This document shows, piece by piece, positions 62,504 through 64,000 of a stretch of 64,000 nucleotides of DNA (position 1 is its first letter; every line of letters begins with the position of its first letter). The DNA is from Paenibacillus barengoltzii NBRC 101215 (GTDB taxonomy: Bacteria > Bacillota > Bacilli > Paenibacillales > Paenibacillaceae), in the NCBI RefSeq assembly GCF_004000745.1, contig NZ_BILV01000017.1, forward strand, positions 19,122 to 83,121. The letters are read 5' to 3'. The notes below the pieces were generated by a model. The model was not told where the DNA came from and did not search any database. It saw only the letters and a list, made by a program, of their open reading frames with translations. Made by a program: the position numbers and the translations under genes.

Positions 62504-63373
62504 ATGGATAGTGCGGAATTGCGGATATTTCAAGCCGTTGCTCGGGACGGCTCCATCACAAAAGCTGCCGCCCGGCTTGGCTATGTGCAGTCCAATGTGA
62601 CGGCTCGCATCAAGCAGCTGGAGACGGAGCTGGGGACTGATTTGTTTTACCGGCACAACCGGGGGATGACCTTAACCTCCAGCGGCAAGATGCTGTTGGA
62701 TTATGCAGACAAAATTATCGGTTTGCTGGACGAAGCGGCGTCGGCGCTCTCCTTCTCCGGCGAGCCGACCGGTCCGTTGCTGATCGGCTCGACGCAAACG
62801 ACGGCGGCGGTGCGGATGCCTAAACTGCTCAGCCAGTATTATGAAAAGTATCCGAAGGTGGAGTTAACCCTGCTGACAGATATGTCCGATCGCCTGATGG
62901 AGAGAGTACTGCAGTATGAGTTGGATGTCGCTTTTGGCAGCTTCCGATTTAATCATGAGGATCTCACGCGCCTTCCCGTCTTTGACGAGGAAGTGGTGGT
63001 TATTTCTCCACCGGGCATTGAGAGCTTGGACGAGGCCCTGTTGAAGCCTAGCTTGGTGTACAACCGCGGCTGCACCTTCCGCGAACAACTCGAGGAGATG
63101 AAGAAGACCCACGGCCAAACCAACGTCGCCACGATGGAGTTCGGCACGCTGGAAGCAATTCTTGGCGGCGTCTCCGCCGGACTTGGCATCTCGCTGTTGC
63201 CGCGGATGGTCGCCGAGCAGAAGGCGCAGGAAGGCGCCATGCGGATTCACGAAGTTCCCGAATCGATGCGCTACTTGAAAACCGAGATCATTTACCGCAA
63301 AACTGCCCAACCCACCAGCGCACTCCGCGCGTTGATTGAGTTGCTGGGAGAGCAGGAAAGGATGGTTTCGTAA
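62504..63373 (+). CDS. LysR-family transcriptional regulator
   Basis: Residues 1-60 are the winged helix (AELRIFQAVARDGSITKAAA, SNVTARIKQLETELGTDLFYR), and residues 90-289 the effector-binding fold (GPLLIGSTQTTAAVRMP, VSAGLGISLLPRM). GGGAGG precedes the ATG. Divergent from the EamA-SDR operon, which it probably controls. Confidence 0.92.
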   Translation: MDSAELRIFQAVARDGSITKAAARLGYVQSNVTARIKQLETELGTDLFYRHNRGMTLTSSGKMLLDYADKIIGLLDEAASALSFSGEPTGPLLIGSTQTTAAVRMPKLLSQYYEKYPKVELTLLTDMSDRLMERVLQYELDVAFGSFRFNHEDLTRLPVFDEEVVVISPPGIESLDEALLKPSLVYNRGCTFREQLEEMKKTHGQTNVATMEFGTLEAILGGVSAGLGISLLPRMVAEQKAQEGAMRIHEVPESMRYLKTEIIYRKTAQPTSALRALIELLGEQERMVS

Positions 63374-63509
63374 GTGAGGAGCGGTGCCTGCTCCTGCCGC
63401 CGCCATAGCTCTCTGTGGAGGGGATGACAGTTGCAAGGGATGATGAATGTACGGGAAAGGTTGCGCAACAGAGTAATGGTGACGGTAGAAGCTACCTGCG
63501 ACGAGTGAG

Positions 63510-63755
63510 GGTACGATGACGGTGAGGTGCTGCGCTCGACGCGGTGCCGTGCTAGGGACGGTGCTGCGCTAGGGCAGTGCGGTGCAAGGGGCGGTGTTGC
63601 GCAAGAGGTGGCGCTGTGCAAGAGGCATGCGGTGGAAGAAACATGCGGCGGAAAAAGCATGCGGAAGAGGCGTGCGGAAGAAGCGTGCGGCGGAAGGAGC
63701 GGCGTATGAGGCACGGCAAAATCATGAGGCGGTGCGGCGCAAGAGGCGCGGCAAA
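63510..63755. repeat. GC- and purine-rich degenerate minisatellite
   Basis: Short degenerate units such as GAAGARGCRTGCG(GCG) and GTGCTGCGCTAGGGACG recur every 12-18 bases through this stretch. All six frames give low-complexity peptides, so the open frames here are unlikely to be genes. The whole 63374-64000 gap contains no supported gene. Confidence 0.65.
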
Positions 63756-64000
63756 ATAGCGGTAAAAAATGGCCTTATTTTGCCTTTGCCGCGGATTTGA
63801 TGAAAAATAAGGCCATTTTAGGGCCTTATTTGTGGGAGGTGGCGCGGATTCCCCCCGTTTTTAGGGGGATCCGCGCCAGATAAGGGAAATTTTTGGCGTT
63901 ATTTACGCCAAAAATTTGGGATTTGGCCGAATAGCGGAATGAATTACCGCTATTCGCAGGACGAGCCGGCGGGATCTCCGATCGAAGGGGAGATCCCGCC
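63753..64000. repeat. Array of five consecutive hairpins
   Basis: In order: AAAATGGCCTTATTTT / AAAATAAGGCCATTTT (63766-63819); GGCGCGGAT-CCCCC / GGGGGATCCGCGCC (63841-63877); AAATTTTTGGCGT / ACGCCAAAAATTT (63887-63917); CGAATAGCGG / CCGCTATTCG (63928-63956); GGCGGGATCTCC / GGAGATCCCGCC (63968-64000). The first element shares its AAAATAGCGGTAAA..ATGGCCTTATT core with 14682-14709. The array may continue past the window. Confidence 0.8.

Noticed and set aside
63527..63800. Several Arg/Ala/Cys-rich frames in the 3' gap
   Set aside because: They are translations of the minisatellite in different frames, not genes.

Overview
The window comes from a spore-forming, fairly GC-rich member of the Bacillota, most likely Paenibacillus or a close relative. 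The evidence is the spoVAC-spoVAD-spoVAE block, the yqeG-yqeH-aroE-yhbY-nadD-yqeK-rsfS order, Bacillus-type ribosome binding sites, intrinsic terminators, YesM/YesN-type two-component proteins and a high density of plant-polysaccharide genes. No rRNA, tRNA, prophage or CRISPR array was seen.

Layout. 1-3.4 kb: the end of kduD, an adaA-adaB-radical SAM (SPL family) DNA-repair operon, and kdgK. 3.5-9.1 kb: two paralogous HTH+TPR receptors of the RRNPP type flank an RNase J gene. The first receptor overlaps a 37-codon TTG-start gene for a signal-peptide-bearing pheromone precursor ending in ...YENGVGG (3550-3663, minus strand). This is a complete receptor/peptide quorum-sensing cassette with its own promoter and terminator. 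The second receptor has no such peptide gene. An XRE regulator and an SGNH hydrolase follow. 10-16.5 kb: housekeeping yqe cluster with cvfB and a methyltransferase. 16.6-21.2 kb: moxR-DUF58-transglutaminase operon. 21.2-23.5 kb: spoVA operon. 23.6-24.8 kb: an M42 aminopeptidase.

24.8-46 kb: genes that fit xyloglucan oligosaccharide use: GH42 beta-galactosidase, GH95 alpha-L-fucosidase, GH31 alpha-xylosidase (YicI-like), GH3 beta-glucosidase, a CUT1 ABC importer, a YesM-type histidine kinase, a YesN-type response regulator and two AraC regulators. The GH31 and response-regulator promoters share a bipartite activator-like site at the same distance from the -10 box, and each has a catabolite-repression (cre) element at the start of transcription. 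A single IS1595-like gene with degraded catalytic motifs sits between the response regulator and the rest of the cluster.

46-60.7 kb: a roughly 13 kb arabinan operon on the minus strand: GH51, two complete sets of binding protein plus two permeases, a second GH51, a secreted GH43 arabinanase with LamG-like domain, and an intracellular GH43. A divergent ArsR-type regulator with a large extra C-terminal domain probably controls it. No ABC ATPase is present, so a shared MsmX-type ATPase elsewhere is expected. 60.7-64 kb: an SDR-EamA operon, a divergent LysR regulator, then about 600 bp of GC-rich minisatellite followed by five consecutive hairpins related to repeats at 14.6-14.8 kb.
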